From contig JBBHKE010000381.1 of assembly GCA_037447655.1 (NCBI GenBank), forward strand, positions 1 through 23,436: a stretch of DNA of 23,436 nucleotides, read 5' to 3'. Below the pieces are notes generated by a model, which saw nothing but the letters and a program-made list of their open reading frames with translations, was not told the origin of the DNA and searched no databases. Both the position numbers and the translations under genes were made by a program. Of this stretch, positions 1 to 9,194 are shown in pieces (the first letter of the stretch is position 1; each line of letters starts with the position of its first letter). The DNA comes from Zygnema cylindricum. Taxonomy: Eukaryota > Streptophyta > Zygnematophyceae > Zygnematales > Zygnemataceae.

Positions 1-486
1 TTTAGGATTGGCAGAAATAGCGATTGCTGCCTGATTATCACAAAATATTTTCTGCACACCACTCTTAAGATGACCAAGCTCACCAAGCAAAGACTTGACC
101 CACATCAATTCTTTTACAACATAGCAAGAGGCCATATACTCAGCCTCCATGGTGGACTGAGCAATAACCTTTTGCTGTTTGCTACTCCAACAGCAAGCCC
201 CATCACCCACATATAATACATATCCAGAAGTGCATCTCCTCATCGGAGCATCACCATAACTGGAATCACTCCAAGTAGTGATGTCAGTATTCTCCCCACC
301 CAAATGCAACCATAGATCCCTAGTTCCTATCAAGTATCTAAGGACTCTCTTAGTTGCCTCCCAATCCCTCTTAGTGGGAGCATTTAGACTTCTACTCAGC
401 ACTCCTACAGCTGCAGCTAAATCCGGCCGGGTACAATTCATAAAATAGATTAGACTTCCCACTACTTGTTTGTTAGGAATAGTAAA
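1..486 (-). CDS. copia pol fragment, RNase H domain (family D), truncated at both ends
   Basis: Reading the minus strand from about 480 down to 1 gives about 160 codons without a stop, running off the window edge. The frame opens with a copia-type IPNKQVVGSLIYFMNC segment linking RT to RNase H. It then shows the RNase H acidic sites in order: WSDSSYGD (near 265), STMEAEY (near 145) and FCDNQAAI (near 35). In copia elements this domain degrades the RNA strand of the RNA-DNA hybrid during reverse transcription in the particle. The RT part that should precede it is missing: homology stops near 486, where the oppositely oriented family A LTR begins. The open frame suggests a younger or less decayed copy than family A. 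It is a transposon fragment, not a host gene. Confidence 0.88.
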
Positions 487-758
487 AGTAGTAAAACTGT
501 AGACAGTTTTTGGGAAGCTTCTGAGTATTATATCTTGAGTGTTGTCAGGTCAATTGTGCTAAAACTTTGGGAGTTGTCAGAGTTTTTTCTTCTCTATATT
601 TTGATAGAGTTTTGTGAGGTTTGGATGCTTGTGTAAGAATTGGTGATCACTTGAAAACAATTGTTTGTTAGGATTCTTGATAGCTTCTAAAAATGCATCA
701 TGTCTACTTCTACTACTACTGCTGCTCCTCCACCTGCACCGGTGGTCGTAGAACAACA
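487..758 (+). repeat. Family A 5' LTR remnant (last 272 bp)
   Basis: This segment matches 5594-5866, the 3' end of the downstream LTR, apart from scattered substitutions, and both copies end in CAACA. The first roughly 577 bp of the LTR are missing. The remnant abuts the inverted family D fragment within a few bases of 487. It contains an ATG at 700 whose frame continues into gag. Confidence 0.85.
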
Positions 759-1608
759 TGTTATGGGCCTGTCTTGAAGAATATCTATCTTTTCCAGGGA
801 AAATTATTTTTACTGGGCGAATATGTTGGAGACACATTTTGAGAATGTGAATCTTTTAGACATATTGGATTGTTCGTTAGATGAATCTGATCTGTCATGG
901 TCTAAGAAAAATACGCAAGCTCGTTCTATTTTGAAATTTTGTATATCTGAGGACTTAGCTATGTCTCGGATAAAAATGAAAAAAGCAATTAATATCTGGA
1001 AATCCCTTAAGAGTGATTATGAAAAGGCTAATATCCAAGAAGAGCTTTTATTGGCTGGAAAAATTTGGGACTATAAGTACACTAGCGGTACAATGGCTGA
1101 ATATTCTAACAAATTTTGCATACTTGTAGATGCACATGCTTGTGCTGGTGGGATGTTTCTTCCGTTTCAACATGCAGATTTGCTTATGAGGGGTCTCCCT
1201 CGTAGTATAAAAGGAGCATCTGACATGCTCAAACAAAAAAATAAAGCTAGTTGGACTTTACAGTTAGCCATCAATATTTTACTAGAGGAAGAAGCTACAT
1301 CTAATATTCTCAATGTTGAGCAAGTAGAGGCTTTTAATTCAAACTTTGGGAAGAAAGGTTAGTTTAATCAGTATCGTAATTAGTTTAACCAGTTGAGACA
1401 ATTTAATCAGGGTGGAAATAGACGATTAAACAATGCATGTTTTTATTGTAGTGAGAGAGGTCATGGATAAAATTTTTGTCCTAACCTTAAACAAGCTAAC
1501 GATACAGGATTATACAGGCCAGGATGGCAACAAAGTCAGTTTAACAAAAGCTTCACGGGGCCTACACCTCGTGGAAATGCAATGTTTTCAGCCTCTTCAT
1601 CACTTTAG
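700..1608 (+). pseudogene. gag: Family A gag pseudogene
   Basis: Gag forms the particle and packages the RNA. The frame starts at the ATG at 700 inside the LTR, or at the ATG at 763 inside the primer site, and runs in one phase through the gag-like core (823-1359) to a CX2CX4HX4C zinc knuckle (1438-1479). The core carries typical copia gag sequence such as LLMRGLP (about 1180-1200). It is broken by stops at 775, 1360, 1381, 1468 (inside the knuckle, where family B has tyrosine) and 1606. All are explicable as base substitutions and none needs a frameshift. The phase continues straight into protease at 1657. Certain as copia gag and certain to be inactive. Confidence 0.85.
759..770 (+). promoter_or_regulatory. 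Primer-binding site, initiator tRNA-Met anticodon region
   Basis: The 12 bases directly after the LTR terminal CAACA read TGTTATGGGCCT. Ten of 12 match GGTTATGGGCCC, the complement of the anticodon stem-loop of animal initiator tRNA-Met. Drosophila copia is known to prime from such an internal tRNA-Met fragment. The ATG that pairs with the CAU anticodon (763-765) is in frame with gag. Confidence 0.8.
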
Positions 1609-3123
1609 GACGAGACTCTGACTTTTTTTGAGGAAGACGACACGGATGTATTCGCTATGGCGGCATCAATGGAGGGCGCCAAGGACATAGGATGGATAAT
1701 GGATACAGGAGCGTCAGCCCATATGTGCTGGAACAAGGCCATCTTCAAAAATCTGAAAGCAACGCCGGAGAAAAATATTTATTATGCTTGTGGAATGAGT
1801 GTCCAGACTCGTGCTGTGGGTGATGTGTCCGTGCTAGTTGATGTAGAAGGAAAAGCTATTGAAAGGACTCTTCACAATGTCTTATTTGTGTCTGACTTTA
1901 AGAAAAATATGTTTTCTACATCGTTGGTAGAGAGTAAAGGCTTTGAGGTTAATTTGAAAAATGGTCGGCAAGTTGTTAGCAAAAATGGCAAGGTTGCAGT
2001 TATAGGTACTAAAGATAGTAGCAAGATGCATCGCATGGATATGGCTAATACCAAGGAGAATGATGTTTTGTACTCCGGTGTTTTGTACTCAGACGAGTTG
2101 TGGCATAAAAGATTAGGCCATGTATACTATGATAGTTTGAGAAAAATGGTCATTGCTGGAAAAATAGAGGGTGTATCAATTACAGATAAGCTGGTCAAAA
2201 CTTGTGATGGTTGCGCTTTGGGCAAAATTCACAGATTGCCATTTCATAAAGAGTCGGAGCATCGGTCATCGAAACTTTTACAACAAATTCACTCGAATGT
2301 TTTTGGTCCTGCGAAGGTTCCATCTGCCGGGGGGGTGAAATATATGGTCACCTTCACAGATGATTTCTCCATGTTTACCAAAGTTTACTTCATGAAGGAG
2401 AAGAGTGAAGTGTTTGGTCACTTCAAACATTATAAAGCATGGGTTGAAAAACTTCATAATTCACCTATTTTGCAGCTCAGATCGGACAATGGTGTTGAAT
2501 ATACATCGAAAGATTTTGAAACCTTTTTACTCGAGGAAGGTATTAGTCATCTATTGACTGTTCCATATTCACCGGAACAAAATGGGGTGTCGGAAAGACT
2601 AAATAGAACTCTCACGGAGAGCTCTAGGTCGATGCTCGCAAATAAAAATGTGGATCCAAAATTCTGGGCTGAGGCTCTAAATTGTGCAGTTTATATTAAG
2701 AATAGGATAAGATCCAGATCGGTAGACACTACTCCTTACGAGATATGGACCGATAGCAAACCAGATGTTAGCCATTTCAAAGTCTTTGGTAGTCAATGCT
2801 TTATCTTGGATACGTCTACAAATAGATGGAAAATGGAACCAAAGGGACTACAGGGTATTCTGTTAGGATATGATGATCACTCAAAAGGTTATAAAGTTTT
2901 TGTGTTTGACAGGCAAAAAATAGTTGTAGCAAGGAACATCATTGTTAAAGATGAACTAGACTCCATAGATTTATTTCAAATGACGGAGCAGCAAAAGAAA
3001 CAAAAGGTACAGGAATATGTCATTTTAGATTGCATGCAAGAAATTGTCCCAGTGATGCAACATTCTCTGGTAGTGGCTTCGGAGTCCGTCTCTCTCCAAG
3101 TTCCTCAACAACTTCAAGTCTAA
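1609..3123 (+). pseudogene. pol: Family A protease-integrase segment (488-codon ORF from 1657)
   Basis: Numbered from the ATG at 1657. The aspartic protease signature DTGAS lies at residues 16-20. The pre-integrase zinc motif has H150, H155, C183 and C186. The integrase core has D277 (RSDNG) and E313 (GVSER), exactly 35 residues between them, as in the D-D-35-E family. The first catalytic Asp, usually in HSD before VxGP, is Asn214 here, so the integrase would be inactive even if translated. The copia C-terminal signature ILLGYDDHSKGYKV lies at 401-414. The ORF ends at 3121 in the variable linker before RT. Another frame is also open across 3030-3458 in this linker, so small compensating shifts are possible here. 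The segment continues gag in phase. Confidence 0.9.
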
Positions 3124-4227
3124 ACGGACCAACAACACTCAGTACACACAGATCGCAACCAACGCAATCAACGCAATACGCGACATCCGACGATCTCAGC
3201 CTCAAAATTTCCGCGGGGAAGAAGATCAAGCAGCCGCCTGCAAGCAAGTTCTCACTTTGCCTACTCGGCAGCCTTAAGGGAGCCTTTGACCATTCAGGAG
3301 GCCTTCTCATAACCAGAACGGAATCACTGGATCGAGGCGGCAAACGACGAAATGAAGTCCATCATGGAGGCTCAAACATGGGAGCTTGTGGACCTTCCTC
3401 CATACCGAAAAGCGATCGGCAGCAAATGGGTATTCAAGGTGAAGTTGAATCCCGATAACACCATTGAACTTTATAAGGCCAGATTTTTGGCAATGGGGTA
3501 TAATCAAAAGGAAGGAATCGATTTTGAAGAAACATTTTCTCCGGTTGTAAGATTTCCGAAAGTTAGGATTTTGCTGTCCCTAACCGCTATAGAAGATATG
3601 GAAATACATCAGATGGATGTAAAGACAACCTTTTTGCACGGAGAACTAGAAGACACCATTTACATGCAGCAGCCTGAAAAGTATGTGGAACCAGGAAAAG
3701 AGGACTTAGTATGCAGGTTGCTAAAATCTTTGTACGGCCTAAAACAGGCCCCCAAACAGTGGAATCTGAAACTTGATGAATTCCTAACTAGCCTAGGATT
3801 TCAAAGGATAAGTTTTGATCACCCTGTCTATGTTCTAAAGGGTGAAAATGGGATAGTGTTTATAGTGGTGTATGTAGATGATTTACTATTAATTAGCAAA
3901 TCAATGGCTGAAATTAACAAAATCAAAACTGCTCTAAACTCACGGTTTGAGATGAAAGACCTCGGTGAGGCAAAATATATTTTGGGTATCCAGGTAGAGA
4001 AGGACAGAAATAAGAAAAATAATAAAATTGACTCAAAAAGAGGCCATTGGAAACATGTTAGATGGGTACGGAATGCGGGGGGCGAAAGATGTTTAATTCA
4101 ATTAGAGTTTCCGCAGAAGTTAGAGGGAGAACAGACAGAACCATGTGTCATTGTTAGCCAGTATTTACAGTCAGGGGAGAATGATCCTATGACAATAATA
4201 CCTTATAGACAGATAGTGGTAAGCTAA
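3124..4227 (+). pseudogene. pol: Family A reverse transcriptase segment
   Basis: The frame resumes after the stop at 3121 with the usual copia lead-in to RT (EPLTIQEA, stop at 3310) and is open from 3313 to 4224. Numbered from the ATG at 3352: the finger motif GSKWVFKVK is at 23-31, the first palm Asp in QMDVKTTFLHG is D89, LYGLKQAPKQW is at 127-137, and the catalytic YVDD box is at 174-177. All RT acidic residues are retained. From about 4040 to 4114 the recognisable frame shifts (a match to a GMRGAKDV-type motif appears in frame 2) and then returns, so two small indels compensate each other. The stop at 4225 corresponds to a Leu codon in the family D copy. Confidence 0.88.
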
Positions 4228-4913
4228 ATATATTTCATGAACTATACCCGTCTTGACATTGTTGCAGCAGTTGGGGTACTGAGCAGGAGTCTAGAAAATC
4301 CGAGAAAATCTGATCTTGATGTAGGAAGGAGAGTCTTAAGATATTTGGCAAGAACTAAAGATCTCAAACTCACACTAGGCGGAGGAGAAGTCAAGCTGCA
4401 AACATGGAGTGATGTAAGCTATGGCAACATGCCAAGCCGAAAATCCACCAAGGGATTCGTTCTACAAATTGGGAACGGTACTTGCTGCTGGAGCACCAAA
4501 CTTCAAAAGGTTATAGCACAGTTGACAAAGGAATCAAAATATATGGCAGCAAGCTTGGCCCTCAAAGAACTCTTACGGTAAAATCCATATTACAAAAACT
4601 ATGATACATGCAAGTTGGTCCACAGGTGATCTGGTGTGATAACCATGCTGCCATTGCCATTGCTTCTAACCCGATTCATCACTTCAAAAGCAAGCACAAG
4701 GATGTAAGATTACACTTTGTAAGAGAAAAAGTGTTCTCTATAGTGCTTAAATTATGTTATTCGCTAGCTCCAAAAATGATTGTTGGTATGCTTACTAAAG
4801 CCCTTCCTTCTCCTAAGTTGAATCATTATAGGGACGCTGTGGGATTAAGTGAAAAGTTGAATTGCAACATTGCTATACTACCACTCTGCGATAAATCCAC
4901 CATTGTGAGATAG
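4228..4913 (+). pseudogene. pol: Family A RNase H segment
   Basis: The RT frame continues past the stop at 4225 into RNase H. WSDVSYGN is near 4405-4428, the segment holding the RNase H Glu reads TKESKY near 4530, and WCDNHAAI lies near 4630-4655 in another frame. A single-base deletion near 4576-4580 moves the frame, and the first codons after it include a stop at 4602. The end of pol, with LTKALPSPK and its stop at 4911, follows in the shifted frame. Comparison with the open family D copy at 1-486 shows where the breaks fall. The 88 bases from 4914 to the purine tract hold nothing else recognisable. Confidence 0.85.
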
Positions 4914-5005
4914 TGGGACTGGGTGACTTGCTAATTGCTATATTGCTATACTGCAATGTTGCGCTAGTTTATCGCCGCAGCTGCGCCGAGATATTGAGTC
5001 TAAAG

Positions 5006-5016
5006 CTTTAGGGGAG
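5006..5016 (+). promoter_or_regulatory. Polypurine tract, family A
   Basis: CTTTAGGGGAG sits immediately before the LTR start TGCTG. Purine tracts at this spot prime plus-strand DNA synthesis. The same motif precedes the family B LTR at 8355-8365, and a reverse-complement form precedes the family C LTR at 22616. Confidence 0.75.
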
Positions 5017-5046
5017 TGCTGTCTTTTTGGAAAGCTTTCAGTCTTA

Positions 5047-5260
5047 GAGCAGCCCAGCTGCTTTATAGACAAAGCAGCGTAGCTGCTATACAGACAGAGC
5101 AGCGCACTAGCTATACAACAGAGCAGCGCAGCTGCTATACAGCAGAGCAGCTGCTATACAGCAGAACAGCTACTATACAGCAGGGGAGTTGCTATACAGC
5201 AGAGCAGCTGCTATACAATAAAGCAGCTGCTATACAGCAGAGCAGCGCAGGAGCGAAGCT
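5047..5260 (+). repeat. 19-bp tandem repeats in family A LTR
   Basis: Copies of a GCTGCTATACAGCAGAGCA-type unit start at 5131, 5150, 5169, 5188, 5207 and 5226, exactly 19 bp apart. More diverged copies spaced 23-26 bp lie upstream from about 5047. They lie in the expected U3 region, where short repeats often act as enhancers, but function is inferred only. Confidence 0.85.
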
Positions 5261-5385
5261 GCAACACAGACAGGACAAGGCAACCACGATTATATTTGAT
5301 ATGGTGCGTATAGATGACGCAGCGTCTAATATACTTAATGTGATTCTGTACAGGATAGAGCAACTGCGATAGATACGATTCTAGT

Positions 5386-5505
5386 CAACTTAGTGGAAAC
5401 TCAGTGGTAACTTAGTGGGTAACTCAGTGGTAGCTTAGTGATAGCTCAGTGGTAGCTTAGTGATAGCTCAATGGTAGCTTGACAAATTAGTGGTAGCTTG
5501 GTAGT
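5386..5505 (+). repeat. 11-bp tandem repeats in family A LTR
   Basis: An AGTGGTAGCTT / AGTGATAGCTC alternation repeats about ten times with small gaps. The same motif, inverted, occurs in the family C LTR at 22237-22275, linking the two families. Confidence 0.8.
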
Positions 5506-5737
5506 TTGATGTACCTCTCTAGTACACAAGTGTTGCCAGTTCAACACAAGTATATGACTTAGGACACATAACATATTATGTATCCATACTTCCAAGTAGT
5601 AAAACTGCCTACAGTTTTTGGGAAACTTCTGAGTATTTTATCTTGAGTGTTGGCATGTCAATTGTGCTCAAACTTTGGGAGTTATCACTGTTTATGCTAC
5701 TCTACATTCCGATAGAGTTTTTTGAAGTTTGGATGCT

Positions 5738-5745
5738 TATAAAAG
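5738..5745 (+). promoter_or_regulatory. Possible TATA box in family A 3' LTR
   Basis: TATAAAAG lies 70 bp before the ATG at 5808. The matching place in the 5' LTR remnant has been altered, so conservation cannot support it. Confidence 0.25.
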
Positions 5746-5866
5746 AATTGGTGAGCACTTAAGAACAGTTGTTTGGTAGGATTCTTGATAGCTTCTAAGA
5801 GTGTATCATGTCTACTTCTACTACTACTGCTGCTCCTCCACCTACACCGGTGGTTGTAGAACAACA

Positions 5867-6220
5867 CTAAGAGAGGGAGAAAAGAAAATTGTCCAAGAAA
5901 GTGGAGTAAGTGAAGAAGTTTATAATACGGAAGAAGAAAAAAAATTGCGAAAATGAAAATAACATTAAAATTCAGTAAGAAAACGAAGAAAGGAAATAGA
6001 ATTCAAAGGATGAATCGTAGAGGAAAACGTATTCTGCAAGTGGTTAAAAGGAGACGGCGTGAAAAGTAACTCTACGGAAGTGACTACCATTAATAATCAG
6101 TAATATTCATGGAATTTTAATTTTTGGTTTTTGATTGATCTACAATTGATTTAAAAATAGAGTTTTATTTTGAGGAATTAGAAAGAGGCAGCGGAAGCGA
6201 TGGTGTGTCTAGGAAGGACG
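5867..6220. other. Unique spacer between family A LTR and array 1
   Basis: This purine-rich stretch becomes AT-rich and has no match elsewhere in the window. Its first part (about 5872-5955) is open on the plus strand and encodes a Lys/Glu-rich peptide ending in a TGA that overlaps the ATG at 5953. No exon signals or known domain are convincing. It may be the original flank into which family A inserted. Confidence 0.4.
5953..6069 (+). CDS. 38-codon very basic ORF, weakly resembling ribosomal protein L34
   Basis: ATG to TAA encodes 38 residues, nearly half Lys or Arg. It begins MKITLKFSKK, then has a QRM and a GKRIL segment and ends in KRRRREK. The order MK-T, SK, RM, GkrIL, RRRR is like bacterial or organellar L34, which is usually 44-47 residues. 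Against this, AT-rich DNA easily yields Lys/Arg-rich short ORFs by chance, the protein is short, and there is no neighbouring rnpA or other bacterial-type gene. I treat it as unproven. Confidence 0.2.
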   Translation: MKITLKFSKKTKKGNRIQRMNRRGKRILQVVKRRRREK

Positions 6221-6859
6221 AATGTAATTCTTGTTATCGCTTACTGTTTGTGTAATTTAGGTAACCATTCTTGTTATCGCTAACAGTTTGTGTAAGTTAG
6301 ATAACAATTCCAGTTATCGCTATTTATTTGAGTAAGTTAGGTAACAATTCCTGTTAGGGTAGACAGTTTGCGTAAGTAAGGTAACAATTCATGTTAGGGT
6401 AAAGAGTTTGCGTAAGTAAGGTTACAATTCCAGTTATCGCTAACAATTTGAGTAAGTTAGGTAACAATTTCTGTTATCGCTAACAATTTGTGTAATTTAG
6501 ATATCAATTCTTGATATCGCTAACTATTTGTGTAATTCAGGTAACAATTCTTGTTATCGCTAACTGTATGTATAATTTAAGTGACATTTCTTATTGTCGA
6601 TAACAGTTTGTGTAAGTTAGGTAGCCATTCTTGTTAGCGCTAACAGTTTGTGTAATTTAGATAACAATTCTAGTTATCGCTAACAAGTTGAGTAAGTTAG
6701 GAAACAATTCCTGTTAGGGTAGACAGTTTGCATTAGTAAGGTAACAATTCATGTTAACGCAAACAGTTTGTGTAATTTAGATAACAAATCTGTTATTGCT
6801 AATTGTTTGTGTAATTTAGGTGACAATTCTTGGTATCGCTAACAGTTTGTGTAAGTTAG
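6221..6859 (+). repeat. 40-bp satellite, array 1 (16 units)
   Basis: Sixteen units, one of them 39 bp. A typical unit runs GTAACAATTCTTG, TTATCGCTAACAG, TTTGTGTAATTTAG. The first unit at 6221 is degenerate at its left edge. Some units carry a TTAGGGTAGACAG variant that also occurs in array 2 but that I did not find in array 3. Confidence 0.95.
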
Positions 6860-7380
6860 CTAGCCTAAAAGTGAATAGTGAAACACTATTTCCTAAAGTG
6901 CTACGCTACAAAAACAATCTCTTCAGGTATTTACAATCTGATGTCGTACATATAATGTTGCTTGCTTAGTCAGCAACCTCAAATACTTCCAACTTGCTGT
7001 GGTAAACTTGTACGACTATCTGGGATGTTTACGAAGCTCCTCGTCATCTATGGTCCCCCTCAGAATTCTCGTTGTTAATCTGATATGAATCAACGTCTGA
7101 TATTTGTCTTCTGGTATCAGTGTTCCCTGATGTCCGGTTTAATTTCCGTCCGCCCGATCCGACGAATTCAGTCGTCCGATAGATGACATGTGCCCATGTC
7201 CATTCCGCATTTCTTGCACTGTCTAAAAACTGACGCGTGTATGTGTGACCGTACTAATACTCTTTGAGAAACATTCTACTGTCACACTATTTAAGGTAAG
7301 TATTACATTTCAAATTACACAAAAATATTCTAAGTACTTAGGCTTCCCTCACAGCTCTAAATACTGAAGACAAAGCTTTC
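6860..7380. other. Unexplained unique island between array 1 and copy B1
   Basis: About 520 bp with no ORF of note and no match to other parts of the window. It starts with a perfect hairpin at 6874-6890 (AATAGTG, AAA loop, CACTATT). It separates array 1 from the 5'-truncated B1 and may be a filler insertion or another element's remnant. Confidence 0.4.
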
Positions 7381-8365
7381 AAAAAACAACAAAATAAACT
7401 CAGTCGGTTGACAGGAAGACAGAAAAAGTTACAAAATATGTCATTTTTGAACCTAATATGGATCAATTTTTAACGTTACCGGGACTCGATAAAATGCCAA
7501 TCATAAATAGCAACGAGCGTGTGTTGTCGCTGGACAAAAAGTAGCGATGAAACAACTTCATTGCTGAACCACGAACAAGATGATGTTGTCGCTAAAATTA
7601 TAAAAAAGTGCATAAAATGTTGTACCATGAGTAACGAAGATTGTGCCATGTCGTTTGACAAGCGACGGGAACCCCTCGTCGCTAGACCAAGAATTTCAAG
7701 CGCCGGTGGATCATCGTTGGCGCAGAGACCAAAAACTTACAATCCAACCAAACCTTCGCCTCCAACCACAAAATTTCTGGGGGGAAGATGGAGAATTAAC
7801 CGGAATAATGCTATTAGAAACCGCTATTTACTATTTGACAATCAAAGGGAGCCTCTTACCTTTGTGGAGGAAATTTTTGAACCCGAAAAAGAGCATAAGG
7901 TAACAACAAGAAATGATACGGTGACACCTATTTTGGACGCCAAAACTTGGGGGATCATAGAATTTTCACCAGATCAGAAATCTATTGGAAATGACCTACA
8001 AATTATGGAAAATTTTGAAGAGATGGATGAAATGAGAATTGCTACTCTTCCAAAATTCAAACAAAAATTAGAAGGTAGAGAGAGAAATTTTGACAACATT
8101 GAAAGAGACTATCTAGAGTTAGGGGAGTTAGAATTTACAGCAAGGATTCCATATAGACACATTTTTTGGAGTCTAATTCATTATAGAAATTGCATGAGGC
8201 ATGCTATTCCAGCAATCATAGGAGGTTTGAGCATAAGTCAACAAAAACCGAAAAAGACAAACTATAAATCGTCGATAAAAGTTTTAAGGTATTTATGTGG
8301 TTCTAGTATGGTTATAAGGATAATTATGGATTAAGTTGCTTAGAGAGTCTAAATCTTTAGGGGAG
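7381..8365 (+). pseudogene. pol: Family B copy B1 pol remnant lacking RT core
   Basis: The frame has a stop at 7395 and is then open to a stop at 7542. Relative to B2, a 56-bp deletion removes much of repeat unit 1 and shifts the phase. The rest (about 7540-8334) is open and ends at a TAA at 8332. It encodes the Ser/Asp-rich linker, the RT lead-in (EPLTFVEEIF, then SPDQKSIGN), then jumps to the segment just before RNase H (IPYRHIF, NCMRHA) and ends after VLRYL, the beginning of RNase H. The fingers, palm and YVDD box are absent, as in B2. B1 keeps a phase at its 3' end that B2 has lost through an extra A. Confidence 0.82.
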
Positions 8366-9194
8366 TGTTGTTTTTGAAAGATTTAGTCCTCTCTATATTA
8401 CGTGAGAGGAAAACTCGAGGACTTAGAAACATTTTCGAAGTTGTTTGAAACTATGTGTACCTTGACAACTTGGACTATACAAAATTAAGGAGATCACATC
8501 GGACGGCTTCTAAGTAAAACGGAAGATTACGCAATGGCGCGCACGACCTAATTTTGACATACCGTCGGATATACAAGATCAGACCAACAAAAGATTTACC
8601 ACAATCTGAAAAGTGGACCACGATGACGCGGCGGATCTCGTCACATATAAAGTTTCAATGTCGGTGGAAACTTTGTGGAAACAGAAGTTTGTACCTACTC
8701 GCATTACGTCATTAGTGTATACAGTTAGTATTGAGTGTTAGTAAACAAATAGGGTTTGTCTATTAATACGGAATGGTGGATGAATTGTCGATTAAGTTAA
8801 GCGTACATCAGGTACTTTTAGAGTATTGTTGTTTAGTACCGCCTAGTGTTTTGATTGGTCAAATAGGTAGACGTAGAATGTACATGTATAAATTCTAAGA
8901 CATAGTGATTCGATATGCATTCCTTGTACAAGGTTTCAAAGGCCACATTTTGTGCATTTTAAGAGATATTCTTTGAGCTATGTCTCTTCGTTTAATTGGG
9001 CGTTTTGCTTGAAACTTTGTGAGTTGTCAGCAAACGTGGTAAACTACACGCTGGTGTAGTTTGGGGCCATTTGGCAATATTGACTGCTTTGTGCAATAGG
9101 CCGAAGTCGGTATCTTGGGTGCTTCCCCTTTTGGTTTTGTGATGGCTTGTGATCTAGTGGCAATTGGTGCTACTACAGTTGTCACATAACAACA
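8366..9194 (+). repeat. Family B LTR, copy B1 3' LTR, 829 bp
   Basis: It starts TGTTG after the purine tract and ends CAACA. It has the same length as the B2 5' LTR. It carries a TATAAAG at 8646-8652 that is also present in the two B2 LTRs. The gag-leader ATG near its end (9142) is followed in frame by a stop at 9187. Confidence 0.9.
8646..8652 (+). promoter_or_regulatory. Candidate TATA box in family B LTR
   Basis: TATAAAG lies about 280 bp into the LTR and is kept at the matching place in all three family B LTRs (11359 and 16112 in B2), although surrounding bases vary. A second TATAAAT at 8887 is altered in the B2 3' LTR, which favours the first site. Confidence 0.4.

Larger units (their letters stand above)
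487..5866 (+). mobile_element. Decayed Ty1/copia retrotransposon, family A
   Basis: In order: truncated 5' LTR (487-758), primer-binding site (759-770), gag, protease, integrase, reverse transcriptase, RNase H, purine tract (5006-5016) and 3' LTR (5017-5866). Integrase lies before RT, which defines the copia order. Nearly the whole gag-pol stays in one frame from 700 to about 4578, broken mainly by single-base stops (775, 1360, 1381, 1468, 1606, 3121, 3310, 4225). There is one clear frameshift near 4576-4580, a stop at 4602 in the new frame, and a compensating pair of shifts between about 4040 and 4114. The element is dead but intact enough to type every domain. No target duplication can be checked because the first part of the 5' LTR is lost. 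Confidence 0.9.
5017..5866 (+). repeat. Family A 3' LTR, 850 bp
   Basis: It starts TGCTG directly after the purine tract and ends CAACA. Its last 273 bp match the 5' LTR remnant at 487-758. It carries GC-rich 19-bp repeats near its start, 11-bp repeats in its middle, a TATA-like motif at 5738 and an ATG at 5808 equivalent to the one at 700. A 118-codon open stretch at 5016-5372 is a by-product of the repeats and not a gene. Confidence 0.85.
7381..9194 (+). mobile_element. Family B copia copy B1, 5'-truncated
   Basis: It contains the last part of the pol-like frame, a purine tract (8355-8365) and a complete 829-bp LTR. It is closely similar to 14790-16617 of copy B2. The 5' half, from the LTR through most of integrase, is absent. 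Its right end lies directly against array 2, which begins TCTTG. Confidence 0.88.

Noticed and set aside
577-837. 86-codon minus-strand ORF
   Set aside because: Shadow of the LTR and gag leader on the opposite strand.
3030-3458. 142-codon ORF across the integrase-RT linker
   Set aside because: Its second half overlaps the RT lead-in in another frame. Only the first part might be a shifted linker, so it is mentioned under integrase but not annotated as a gene.
5016-5372. 118-codon ORF with repeated Gln/Ala/Tyr blocks
   Set aside because: It lies wholly within the family A LTR and arises from the 19-bp tandem repeats; no conserved domain.
5594-5866. Second, tandem copy of the family A leader and gag start
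   Set aside because: At first this looked like a head-to-tail dimer, but the primer site at 759 and the CAACA ends show the repeated block is simply the 3' end of the LTR.
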